From contig DTVI01000368.1 in the NCBI GenBank assembly GCA_012963655.1, forward strand, positions 1-17,697: a DNA stretch of 17,697 nt. The letters run 5' to 3'. The notes below the pieces were generated by a model. The model made no database searches. It was not told where the DNA came from and saw only the letters and a program-made list of their open reading frames with translations. The stretch comes from Sulfurimonas sp. GTDB lineage: Bacteria; Campylobacterota; Campylobacteria; Campylobacterales; Sulfurimonadaceae. Each line of letters starts with the position of its first letter. The stretch's first letter is position 1. Both the position numbers and the translations under genes were made by a program. Shown here in pieces: positions 1 through 6,592 of the stretch.

Positions 1-1
1 A

Positions 2-1204
2 ATGGCTAAGATGCAAAACCTAGGACATAAGTTCACTGTTATTTATATTGATATTCATAACTTTTCACATATTAATGATAGTTTTGGACAAGATATAGGT
101 GACTTTTATCTTAAAGAAACGGCGCAAATTCTTCAAGAAGTAGCTGGATCTATTTCATCAGATAAACTTCTTGAAACCTCTGTGTTTAGAATGGGCTCAG
201 ATGAGTTTGTCATAATATGTTCACATATTGAGTATATAAATTTATTGATTGTAAAGTTAAAAGAGGTGTATATTATAGAACATGATGGTATTGATATGCC
301 ATTGTCTTTTACCTTTGGTATCGCCAATTCAGACACGGAATATACTCAGGCTTCTGTATTGTCACGGGCTGAGATAGCCTCAAGATACGCGATTAAATCT
401 CGTAAAAGATTTGCTTATTATGATGAAAATGCACGTTTGGAAAAACATCATAAGGCCAATTTAGAATGGGTTAAAAAAATAGCAACTGCCTTTTTAGAGG
501 GCTTGTTTTCTGTACACTTTCAACCCATTGTTAGGGTGAGTACAAATGAGATTGTTAAATATGAAGTCTTGATTCGTATGTATGATAAAGATAAAGAGTT
601 GATGATCTCACCAGGAGAATTTTTAGATGTTTTACAAAACTCTGGGCATGAAAAAGAACTAACGAAACTTATTATTGAAGAAAGTTTCCAATCTTATGAA
701 AAATGTAAAATTGATCTTTCTGTTAACATGACTAAGGATGACTTAGATGAAGATATGATTGATTATTTAATTTCAAAGGCAGCTCAGCATCATATTTCAA
801 CACATTGTATTGTTATTGAATTAGTAGAGTCAGAAGAACTGCTTAATGAAAACTATCTTACAATCATTCAAGAGATTAAACATGCAGGTTTCAAGATCGC
901 TATAGATGACTTTGGAACCGGGTATTCAAATTTTGCTTATCTTACACAAATCAAGCCTGACTTTATTAAGATAGATGGTTCGCTTATTCAAGGCATTGAT
1001 ACAAACCAACAAGATAGACAAGTAGTTGAGGGAATTTATAACTTTGCCTCTAATCTTGGTATTGATGTAATCGCAGAGTATGTAAGCTCTGATGCACTTT
1101 ATGAGATTGTCAAAGAAATTGGTATAGAATACGTTCAAGGTTTTCATATTGGACATGTTATGAGCTGTGATGAAATTTTACAATTACAAGAAAGTAGAGA
1201 ATAA
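2..1204 (+). CDS. GGDEF-EAL protein, probable c-di-GMP phosphodiesterase (5' truncated)
   Basis: Cyclic-di-GMP signalling protein. The visible part begins inside a GGDEF domain (about residues 10-140 of the 400 seen), with the usual IND...G..IGD helix but a changed signature, GSDEF (65-69), and no RxxD inhibitory site just before it, so diguanylate cyclase activity is doubtful. The EAL domain (about 165-395) looks catalytically complete: EVL (188-190, in place of EAL), N242, E273, DDFGTG (302-307), K323, E359 and QGF (379-381). I infer a phosphodiesterase with a degenerate, possibly GTP-sensing GGDEF domain. The D-LTGL-NR strand that normally opens a GGDEF domain is absent, so the ATG at base 2 is internal and the true N-terminus, probably with a sensor domain, lies left of the window. 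The stop is two bases before argF, so the two are probably co-transcribed. Confidence 0.9.
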   Translation: MAKMQNLGHKFTVIYIDIHNFSHINDSFGQDIGDFYLKETAQILQEVAGSISSDKLLETSVFRMGSDEFVIICSHIEYINLLIVKLKEVYIIEHDGIDMPLSFTFGIANSDTEYTQASVLSRAEIASRYAIKSRKRFAYYDENARLEKHHKANLEWVKKIATAFLEGLFSVHFQPIVRVSTNEIVKYEVLIRMYDKDKELMISPGEFLDVLQNSGHEKELTKLIIEESFQSYEKCKIDLSVNMTKDDLDEDMIDYLISKAAQHHISTHCIVIELVESEELLNENYLTIIQEIKHAGFKIAIDDFGTGYSNFAYLTQIKPDFIKIDGSLIQGIDTNQQDRQVVEGIYNFASNLGIDVIAEYVSSDALYEIVKEIGIEYVQGFHIGHVMSCDEILQLQESRE

Positions 1205-1206
1205 TT

Positions 1207-2127
1207 ATGAGACATTTTTTAACACTAAGAGATTTTACTAAAGAAGAAATTTTAGAAATTATAGAGCTAGGGCTAAAGGTTAAAAAAGAGTTTAAGGCAA
1301 AGGCACAGCCTCCTTACTTAAATGGGCAAACCCTTTCAATGATATTTGAAAAGAGTTCAACACGTACACGTGTTAGTTTTGAATCAGGAATTTTTCAGCT
1401 TGGTGGACATGGTTTATTTTTATCAAACAAAGATATTCAACTAGGACGAGGGGAACCTGTTAAGGATACTGCGAGAGTAATTTCGTCCATGACAGATATG
1501 ATTATGATTCGAACCTTTGAGCATTCACGCTTAGAAGAGTTTGCTAAGTATTCGTCAGTGCCTATTATTAATGGATTGACGGAGTCTTTTCATCCTGTTC
1601 AATTACTTGCTGATTATATGACTATGATAGAACATGGGATGGATAAAGATCCTGTAGTAGCTTATATCGGTGATGGAAATAATATGACACATTCATGGAT
1701 GATGTTAGCGGCTAAGCTTGGTTTTGAACTTCGTATTGCTACGCCTAAGGGATATGAGGTAAATGAAGCTATTTTACAAGAAACTCTAGAATTTTGTAAA
1801 CAAAGTGGTGGGAAAATATTTATAACTAATGATCCTAATGAGGCAGTAAAAGGTTCAAGTATCGTAACGACTGACACATGGGCATCTATGGGTCAAGAAG
1901 ATGAAAAAGAAGAACGTCAAAAAGCTTTTTCTGGATATATGGTAGATGAAAAAATGATGGGTCTTGCACAAGATGATGCAAAGTTTTTACATTGTTTACC
2001 AGCGTATAGAGGTCAAGAAGTAAGTGAAGAATTATTAGAAGGAAAAAGAAGCCTGATTTTTGAAGAAGCCGAAAATCGTCTTCATGCTCAAAAGGGACTT
2101 ATGGTCTGGTTAGATCTTCATAGATAA
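1207..2127 (+). CDS. argF: Ornithine carbamoyltransferase (anabolic)
   Basis: Cytoplasmic enzyme that condenses carbamoyl phosphate with ornithine to citrulline in arginine biosynthesis. At 306 aa it has the usual family length. Carbamoyl-phosphate-binding STRTR is at 51-55 and HPVQ at 129-132; the ornithine-loop DTWASMG is at 223-229; HCLP, with the catalytic cysteine, is at 262-265; and R291 sits in the closing RLHAQK segment. The motif set favours OTC over aspartate carbamoyltransferase. The ATG lies two bases after the stop of the GGDEF-EAL gene and has only a weak purine-rich site before it (AGAGAAT), consistent with translational coupling. No argR box or convincing private promoter is visible. 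Symbol argF is used because the context is biosynthetic rather than an arginine deiminase cluster. Confidence 0.95.
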   Translation: MRHFLTLRDFTKEEILEIIELGLKVKKEFKAKAQPPYLNGQTLSMIFEKSSTRTRVSFESGIFQLGGHGLFLSNKDIQLGRGEPVKDTARVISSMTDMIMIRTFEHSRLEEFAKYSSVPIINGLTESFHPVQLLADYMTMIEHGMDKDPVVAYIGDGNNMTHSWMMLAAKLGFELRIATPKGYEVNEAILQETLEFCKQSGGKIFITNDPNEAVKGSSIVTTDTWASMGQEDEKEERQKAFSGYMVDEKMMGLAQDDAKFLHCLPAYRGQEVSEELLEGKRSLIFEEAENRLHAQKGLMVWLDLHR

Positions 2128-2159
2128 AATAATTTTTGATTTTTCTGAATAAGAAAGAG

Positions 2160-2230
2160 TGGCTTTATTTGAAGCCAGATATAGAAGAAAAGCTAAGAGG
2201 TTTTTGAATATAAATTCAACTCTTAGGCTT
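2160..2230 (-). terminator. Paired hairpins between argF and the small Cys-rich gene
   Basis: Two hairpins lie between convergent genes. The larger pairs AAGCTAAGAG (2190-2199) with CTCTTAGGCTT (2220-2230, one bulged G), with an inner TTGAAT/ATTCAA stem at 2204-2209 and 2214-2219. On the minus strand it is followed by a T-rich run (CTTTTCTTCT), as expected for an intrinsic terminator of the small gene. The smaller pairs TGGCTT (2160-2165) with AAGCCA (2172-2177). Neither has a good T-run on the plus strand, so termination of argF here is less certain. Confidence 0.55.
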
Positions 2231-2247
2231 TATAGAACAGCTATTAA

Positions 2248-2454
2248 CTATCTACCTGCACTCATTAGAATTACAAAGTGCTCACCGTCTTCAATAACAT
2301 TAAATTTATGTTTTTCACAGAATGATTCATTCATTTCATTTACCATTTCAGTTGCTTCCATTAGTGCTACGTCTTTATCATCATAAACGCTTAGTGCTTC
2401 TTTACCGGCTCTTCTAAAACAACCACATTGTTGAGGTACTGTTACTTTATACAT
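2248..2454 (-). CDS. Small Cys/His-containing protein of unknown function
   Basis: A 68-aa soluble protein when started at the ATG at 2454, which has AGGA eight bases upstream; a start at 2484 would add ten residues but lacks a comparable site. Visible features are a short opening beta-like stretch, C10-G-C12-F, a charged middle, an alpha-helical-looking MEATEMVNEMNE segment (32-43), C46-x2-H49, and a hydrophobic C-terminal strand (FVILM). The CxC plus CxxH spacing could bind a metal or form disulfides, but this is inference. The style resembles small conserved proteins of Campylobacterota, though I cannot name a family. It has its own promoter-like TATAAT (2535-2540, minus) and a terminator-like hairpin downstream, so it is probably monocistronic. 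Base composition matches its neighbours. Confidence 0.75.
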   Translation of the reverse strand: MYKVTVPQQCGCFRRAGKEALSVYDDKDVALMEATEMVNEMNESFCEKHKFNVIEDGEHFVILMSAGR

Positions 2455-2484
2455 TTTTTTTCCTATTGATTTGATCTTACTCAA

Positions 2485-2518
2485 AATATGTGAACTTCAC
2501 TTATATTTTTGAGGTATC
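2485..2518. repeat. Copy A of a ~35-bp direct repeat with GTGAA-C-TTCAC dyad
   Basis: The element opens AATATGTGA, has TTCACT after two variable bases, and closes with a T-rich run and GTATC. Copy B (2595-2630) has the same order, and the matching AATATG start is exactly 110 bp away. Copy A holds an 11-bp dyad, GTGAACTTCAC (2490-2500). It also sits in a larger imperfect inverted repeat (2480-2494 against 2496-2513), so the 5' leader of the small gene could fold there. Function unknown; operator or RNA hairpin are both possible. Confidence 0.55.
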
Positions 2519-2534
2519 TTATTTATTTTTTGGA

Positions 2535-2540
2535 ATTATA
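2535..2540 (-). promoter_or_regulatory. -10 element for the small Cys-rich gene
   Basis: Minus-strand TATAAT (in GTATAATTCC), about 80 bases upstream of the ATG at 2454. No matching -35 is seen, which is usual for sigma-70 promoters in Campylobacterota. A start near 2528 would place repeat copy A in the leader and copy B about 60 bases upstream. Confidence 0.5.
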
Positions 2541-2594
2541 CTTAAAAAGGTTTAGGGAAGAGTAGGCTTTTCATGGATCGGATTTTATTTAAGA

Positions 2595-2630
2595 AATATG
2601 TGAGGTTCACTCACTTATTTTTAAAGTATC
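2595..2630. repeat. Copy B of the ~35-bp direct repeat; also a trpS 3' hairpin
   Basis: Second, diverged copy of the element at 2485-2518. Here the dyad is GTGAGGTTCAC (2600-2610). The same bases form GTGAG/CTCAC (2600-2604 and 2610-2614) around a 5-base loop. The hairpin lies about 30 bases past the trpS stop and could act as its weak terminator, but no long T-run follows on the minus strand. Confidence 0.5.
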
Positions 2631-2645
2631 CCATAGTTTTATATT

Positions 2646-3611
2646 TTAGTAAGCTATACCTGTTTTGCAACGGATAATTTCCATTTTTTCGGCTGCTATC
2701 AAAGCTGCCTTCTCTGCACCCATCTTTAAAATAGAACGTACTTCATCTTGATTGTTTTCAAAATATTCACGTTTTTCTCTATAAGGTTTAAAGTATTCCC
2801 ACATTACATCATGTAGATACAGTTTAAAGTGGCCATAACCTTCTCCTGGAGTTCTATATCGCTCTTCGAAGTCCTCAAGTCCATTCTTGTCTAAAAAGAG
2901 CTTAGCAAGGGCGTATATATTACAGCTTTCAAAGTCTTTTGGCTCATCAAGGGGAGTTGTGTCAGTCACAATTTTTTTAATAACTTTTTGAATCTTCTTT
3001 TCTTCGCCAAAGATATTAATAGTATTTCCATAAGACTTAGACATCTTAGCCCCATCAATACCTGGAACAGTTGCAACTTCAGCTTCTACCTGATGTTCTG
3101 GAAGGAAAAAACTTTCTCCATACTCATTATTGAACTTAACAGCTATATCTCTAGCCATTTCTACGTGTTGAATCTGGTCTTTTCCAACAGGCACAATCTC
3201 AGTATCAAAAAGGATGATGTCTGCTGCCATTAAAACAGGATAAGAAAAAAGAGAATGGTTGGCAGGTTTTCCTTTAGCAACCTTGTCTTTGTATGAATGT
3301 GCACGTTCAAGAAGACCCATAGAGGTAAATTGTGAAAGCATCCAGTAAAGCTCTAAGACTTCTTTGACATCTGACTGAACCCAAAACATAGTCTTTTCAG
3401 GATTTATACCAAGGGCTAAAAAGTCTGTTGCTGCTTGCATAGTATATTTGGATAAGGTTGGGCCGTCTTTAACAGAGGTCATTGCATGATAGTTTGCGAT
3501 AAATGCATATACATTATCTTTGTCTTGGCGGTCTATCATTTTTTTAATAGAACCGAAATAGTTTCCTATATGTAAATCACCTGAGGGTTGAATGCCTGCT
3601 AATACTTTCAC
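2646..3611 (-). CDS. trpS: Tryptophan--tRNA ligase
   Basis: Class I aminoacyl-tRNA synthetase that charges tRNA-Trp in the cytoplasm. At 321 aa it has the compact bacterial length. The opening KVLAGIQPSG leads into the ATP-binding HIGN (14-17, the TrpRS version of HIGH); GKDQIQH (143-149) and KMSKS (189-193) follow, and the C-terminal anticodon-binding region is present. The start is GTG (3611), supported by AAGGA seven bases upstream and by the family N-terminus beginning right there; no in-frame ATG fits. A minus-strand TATAAT at 3638-3643 gives a leader of about 20 bases, too short for a T-box or Trp leader peptide. It is divergent from hemJ. Confidence 0.96.
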   Translation of the reverse strand: MKVLAGIQPSGDLHIGNYFGSIKKMIDRQDKDNVYAFIANYHAMTSVKDGPTLSKYTMQAATDFLALGINPEKTMFWVQSDVKEVLELYWMLSQFTSMGLLERAHSYKDKVAKGKPANHSLFSYPVLMAADIILFDTEIVPVGKDQIQHVEMARDIAVKFNNEYGESFFLPEHQVEAEVATVPGIDGAKMSKSYGNTINIFGEEKKIQKVIKKIVTDTTPLDEPKDFESCNIYALAKLFLDKNGLEDFEERYRTPGEGYGHFKLYLHDVMWEYFKPYREKREYFENNQDEVRSILKMGAEKAALIAAEKMEIIRCKTGIAY

Positions 3612-3637
3612 TATAAATCCTTGTAATTATTGTCAAA

Positions 3638-3643
3638 ATTATA
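3638..3643 (-). promoter_or_regulatory. -10 element for trpS
   Basis: Minus-strand CTATAAT; the predicted transcription start is near 3631, followed by AAGGA (3618-3622) and the GTG start. It lies only 11 bp from the hemJ -10 pointing the other way, so the two polymerases would compete for the same DNA. Confidence 0.55.
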
Positions 3644-3654
3644 GATTAATATCG

Positions 3655-3660
3655 TATAAT
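3655..3660 (+). promoter_or_regulatory. -10 element for hemJ
   Basis: Perfect TATAAT (in ATCGTATAATC), with a predicted start near 3667. This precedes AAGGA (3676-3680) and the ATG at 3686 by a short leader. Confidence 0.6.
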
Positions 3661-3685
3661 CTGAGCTGAAAAGATAAGGAAAACT

Positions 3686-4189
3686 ATGGAAGTTGTGCAA
3701 AGTTTAGAAGCTTTAGGCCTTATACTTTATATTGTTATTATCAGAGGAGTTTTTTTGGAATATTATGACTGGATAAAATGGTTCCACGTTGCGTCTTTAA
3801 TCTCATGGTTCGCGGTGCTTTTTTATATGCCTAGACTTTTTGTATATCACGCTGAAAACATAGACAATAAAGATTTTATAAAAGTTATCAAAGTGATGGA
3901 AAGAAAGATTTATTACGCCATTGGCATACCAGCATTTTGGGCAACGCTTATAAGTGGTTTAGCCATGATAGCCTTACAACCTGAGCTTTTTCAAAGTGGT
4001 GGATGGTTACATGCAAAACTTTTATTTGTATTTTTTCTTATTATCTATTTTTTCTCAATGGGACATTTTTATAGAAAACTGTTAGGGGATGAATGTGATA
4101 AGAGCGGAAAGTATTTTCGTTATTATAATGAGGTGCCAACCATCTTGATGCTTCTTATTGTTGCAATGGTTATTGTAAAGCCATTTTAA
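3686..4189 (+). CDS. hemJ: HemJ-type protoporphyrinogen IX oxidase (membrane protein)
   Basis: Integral membrane protein of the HemJ/UPF0093 family, which oxidises protoporphyrinogen IX to protoporphyrin IX in heme synthesis in bacteria lacking HemG or HemY. Family signatures seen: WIKWFH (29-34) with the conserved His, ISWF...LFYMPRLFVYH (39-55), SGGWLHAKL (104-112, conserved His and Lys) and NEVPTILM (148-155). Four predicted membrane segments follow the His motif. The ATG at 3686 has AAGGA at good spacing behind a TATAAT promoter and gives 167 aa. The family usually starts about where residue 24 is, at a TTG (3755) with AGGAG (3745-3749) five bases before it, giving 144 aa. Both starts are plausible; the extra 23 residues are hydrophobic. 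Divergent from trpS. Confidence 0.9.
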   Translation: MEVVQSLEALGLILYIVIIRGVFLEYYDWIKWFHVASLISWFAVLFYMPRLFVYHAENIDNKDFIKVIKVMERKIYYAIGIPAFWATLISGLAMIALQPELFQSGGWLHAKLLFVFFLIIYFFSMGHFYRKLLGDECDKSGKYFRYYNEVPTILMLLIVAMVIVKPF

Positions 4190-4257
4190 GAGCAGTTTGT
4201 CAGCATGATTAGATTAGCCTTGCTAATGTATATCGACAGTAGTGCAACGGAATTTAT

Positions 4258-4327
4258 AAAACAAGCCGTGGCGGTCGCAACGAAATGTTTCAGAGACTAG
4301 AGTAACGTGAGTTAGGTCTATGTTGAC
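4258..4327. repeat. 70-bp tandem repeat, unit 1
   Basis: First of two adjacent units. The first 44 bases (4258-4301) are identical to 4328-4371 and contain GCCGTGGCGGTCGC, clearly GC-richer than the surroundings. The rest (4302-4327) is similar but diverged. The unit ends GTTGAC. It lies in the gap between the ends of convergent hemJ and der. A weaker third relative of the diverged part is visible at about 4214-4246, with an ATTAGC/GCTAAT stem. Function unknown. Confidence 0.85.
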
Positions 4328-4396
4328 AAAACAAGCCGTGGCGGTCGCAACGAAATGTTTCAGAGACTAGACTAACAAGAGTTAGTCTATGTCGAC
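4328..4396. repeat. 70-bp tandem repeat, unit 2, overlapping the 3' end of der
   Basis: Second unit, 69 bp, identical to unit 1 over its first 44 bases. Its tail forms a perfect 9-bp stem, TAGACTAAC (4368-4376) with GTTAGTCTA (4381-4389), around AAGA. The last 15 bases encode VDID and the stop codon of der on the minus strand, so the repeat overlaps coding sequence and the der stop lies inside the stem. As a der terminator the hairpin lacks a downstream T-run. Confidence 0.85.
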
Positions 4397-6025
4397 AAAC
4401 CCTTCTTCAATATCATTCTTAGATTTAGAGTCTTTGTCCATATTATTTTCAAATTCAGACTCGCCTTCACCCTCTTCAAATTCTTGATACATCTCTGCCA
4501 TCTCTTCTTCAGTAACAGCCTTAGTACCACCAAATCTATCTTCAACGAAGTTAGGTTCATCTTCAATAGTTGTTCGTTGTTTCTTTGATCTTGCGTGAAA
4601 GAGTATTGGAACACCTTCAAAATTAAATGCCTCACGAAGTTTATTGGTAAGGTATCGTCTATAGGTAAAGTGAAGACCTTCTGGACGATTCAAAATCAGA
4701 GCAATACGAGGAGGTCTAATATCATACTGTGTTACGTAATAAAGACGAATGGTCTTACCATTAACAGAAGGTAAGTGGTGTTTTCTTTGAGCTAGCTCAA
4801 TTACACGGTTAAGTTTAGAAGTACCAATACGCTGTGAATAGTTTTCATTGATTTGTAAGATCATATCCATGATTTTATTAACACGGCGATTTGTAAGTGC
4901 TGAAATTGTTAAGATAGGTGCGTAATGTAAGAATTTAAAACGACCTCTAATCATTTCAACATGTTTTTCATAATCTTTATCAGTTAGATCCCACTTATTT
5001 AAAACAATGATACATCCTAAGCGGTTTTCATCTATAAGCCCTGCAATCTTTTCATCAAGGTCTTTAAACGGCTGAGAAGCATCTAGGACAAGTAAGGCGA
5101 CATCTGCGTCATAAAGCATCTCTTTAGTACGATTTAATGCGTATTTCTCGATACCTTCTATTTGACCACGACGACGAAGTCCTGCAGTATCGACAAAGGT
5201 AACACGCTTATCCCCAATAACAATTAGCTCATCAATAGGGTCAACGGTAGTTCCAGCAACGTCAGAAACAACAGATCGGTCTTCACCTACAAGGGCGTTA
5301 AGCAAAGAAGATTTACCTACGTTTACACGTCCGATAATAGCAACCTTAACCTGGTTAAGACGCTCAGGGTCATACCAACGTGTTTGATCGTTTTCTTCAA
5401 AAACGGTAGGGTCTTCATCTACCACTTTGTAGTCTACATCTTCGTCAAATTCTTTTAGATGATAATCATGAGCAGCTTTTGCTTCTTCAAGTTTTTTTAG
5501 TCTAAGTGCTTCTTCTTCTGCTTCACGATTTTCTTCATTTGTTGGAAGTGCAGCGTGAATCCATTCTATAAGAGCAATAGTATTACGGTTATGGGCAACG
5601 GATATACCAAAAATGGTATCTGTTCCAAACTCATAATAATCCCAAAGCTTTTCTTTTAACTTGTCATTATCAATTTTATTAACAACAAGACAGATGTGTT
5701 TTCCCATAGCTTGAAGTTCGTAAAAGAATTTTTTATCTTCATCATTAGCAATGGTCTTACCATCTACCATATATAAAATGATATCAGCTTCATATGCCGC
5801 TTTAACAGCTTTTTCTTTAATCTTGTCAAAGAGTTCACATCCCTTGTCAAGACCTCCTGTATCAAGGATTTGAACCTCTTTGTCAAGGATTTGCGCTATA
5901 CGTTTTTTAACATCACGCGTTGTTCCTGCTTGGTCAGAGGTAATAGCGTCACGTTTTTTTAATAAACGGTTAAAAAGAGAAGATTTTCCGACATTGGGTC
6001 TACCAATAATGGCTAGTTTTTTCAT
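4382..6025 (-). CDS. der: Ribosome-assembly GTPase Der (EngA)
   Basis: Tandem-domain GTPase needed for 50S ribosomal subunit maturation. GTPase 1: GRPNVGKS (8-15), DTGG (55-58), NKID (116-119). GTPase 2: GRVNVGKS (232-239), DTAG (279-282), NKWD (343-346). A KH-like RNA-binding domain (about 400-480) includes RPPRIALILNRPE. At 547 aa it is longer than many Der proteins (commonly about 440-490). The excess is an acidic, Lys-rich linker between the G domains (about 163-222) and an acidic tail (about 485-547) with EEFEEGEGE-like composition. The start ATG (6025) agrees with the canonical MxKLAIIGRPNVGKS opening, though no strong ribosome-binding site is seen. A TATAAT lies at 6069-6074. The last four residues are encoded inside the 70-bp repeat. 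Confidence 0.96.
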   Translation of the reverse strand: MKKLAIIGRPNVGKSSLFNRLLKKRDAITSDQAGTTRDVKKRIAQILDKEVQILDTGGLDKGCELFDKIKEKAVKAAYEADIILYMVDGKTIANDEDKKFFYELQAMGKHICLVVNKIDNDKLKEKLWDYYEFGTDTIFGISVAHNRNTIALIEWIHAALPTNEENREAEEEALRLKKLEEAKAAHDYHLKEFDEDVDYKVVDEDPTVFEENDQTRWYDPERLNQVKVAIIGRVNVGKSSLLNALVGEDRSVVSDVAGTTVDPIDELIVIGDKRVTFVDTAGLRRRGQIEGIEKYALNRTKEMLYDADVALLVLDASQPFKDLDEKIAGLIDENRLGCIIVLNKWDLTDKDYEKHVEMIRGRFKFLHYAPILTISALTNRRVNKIMDMILQINENYSQRIGTSKLNRVIELAQRKHHLPSVNGKTIRLYYVTQYDIRPPRIALILNRPEGLHFTYRRYLTNKLREAFNFEGVPILFHARSKKQRTTIEDEPNFVEDRFGGTKAVTEEEMAEMYQEFEEGEGESEFENNMDKDSKSKNDIEEGFVDID

Positions 6026-6058
6026 ATAATGGGTGCTTTCAGTAAGCTTTAGAGCTTT

Positions 6059-6074
6059 TAATTACGTAATTATA
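6059..6074 (-). promoter_or_regulatory. der promoter -10 with overlapping 14-bp palindrome
   Basis: Minus-strand TATAAT at 6069-6074 gives a predicted start near 6062 and a leader of about 37 bases to der. A perfect palindrome TAATTACGTAATTA (6059-6072) covers part of the -10 and the start site, a position suited to a repressor, though in AT-rich DNA it may be chance. The -10 also overlaps the old stop codon of the transglycosylase remnant. Confidence 0.5.
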
Positions 6075-6412
6075 ACCTATAAAGTTCTTTATATCTAATA
6101 CTTCTTTCACTTACACCTTTTAAGAAGTGTTTTACTTCTTCATATTTGAGTTTTTTTGAAGATGTAATAAACTTCTTTGGGACTCATTATGTTGATAATA
6201 TTATGGCCTGAAAAGGCCAAAGTTGTATTTCTGGCACCTGTACTGTATCTTGCAATACAATAATATAAACGGCTTTTAGGATTTTTAATAGAAGAAAGAT
6301 ATTTATAAAAAAGAATATGAAAGTAGGCTGAGTCTATTTCTATATTTTGTTTATAAAGATATGAACCAATTACAGTAGAGCGCAGAATATTTTTCATCAG
6401 ACCTTGCATCAA
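6070..6412 (-). pseudogene. Remnant of an MltC-like lytic murein transglycosylase
   Basis: The 90-aa open frame 6140-6412 reads like the C-terminal half of an SLT-type transglycosylase: a relic of YGLMQ (LMQ at the start), SYLYKQNIEID, YFHILFYKYLSSIKNPKSRL, then a decayed AYNTGAGN motif (ARYSTGARN), FSGH, and INIMSPKEVY. It stops early because of an extra base in a run of seven A (minus strand). In the next frame the sequence continues KKLKYEEVKHFLKGVSERS and ends YKELYRL-stop at 6070, the expected C-terminus. Near the left end, ARSDEKYSALY in another frame resembles the AGRDAYxALY segment, so there is a second frameshift. The N-terminal domain and catalytic-Glu region are missing. It follows the two LPP20 genes on the same strand, so it is probably a decayed third gene of that cluster. 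Confidence 0.75.
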
Positions 6413-6592
6413 AAAGGTAGTTATATGAGCGTTTATAGGTGGAAGTTTTAGGGAGTTTGTTCACTAGCTTAAAAATATTAATTTCTTGAATTTTAAAATG
6501 AAGAAACTGAGCTGTTTTTGTTTATATTCATTATATTATTTAGTTTTAAAAACTTCCTGCGCTTAAAACCAGGGGGAAGAGGGAGGCCAGTA
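6413..6592. other. AT-rich degenerate spacer upstream of the transglycosylase remnant
   Basis: This 180-bp stretch holds no convincing gene. Short minus-strand readings such as SLKLPPINAH precede the LMQ relic and may be further eroded transglycosylase sequence, but they are interrupted by stops. A purine-rich GGGGGAAGAGGGAGG tract on the plus strand (6572-6586) lies just past the stop of the second LPP20 gene; it forms no clear hairpin. Confidence 0.4.

Noticed and set aside
2159..2386. Plus-strand 75-aa open frame after argF
   Set aside because: It lies antisense to the small Cys-rich gene, has no ribosome-binding site, and covers the terminator-like hairpins.
2486..2500. CRP-type binding site at TGTGAACTTCACT
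   Set aside because: CRP/FNR half-sites need a longer spacer; here TGA and TCA are separated by only two or three bases.
3612..3637. T-box or Trp leader peptide controlling trpS
   Set aside because: The leader predicted from the -10 is only about 20 bases, with no Trp codons or specifier-like structure.
4258..4396. Two-repeat CRISPR array (about 44-bp repeat, about 26-bp spacers)
   Set aside because: The 'spacers' are clearly related to each other, there are only two units, one runs into the coding end of der, and no cas gene is near. A tandem repeat explains it better.
6572..6590. GC-rich hairpin terminator after the short LPP20 gene
   Set aside because: The tract is purine-rich on one strand and does not self-pair.
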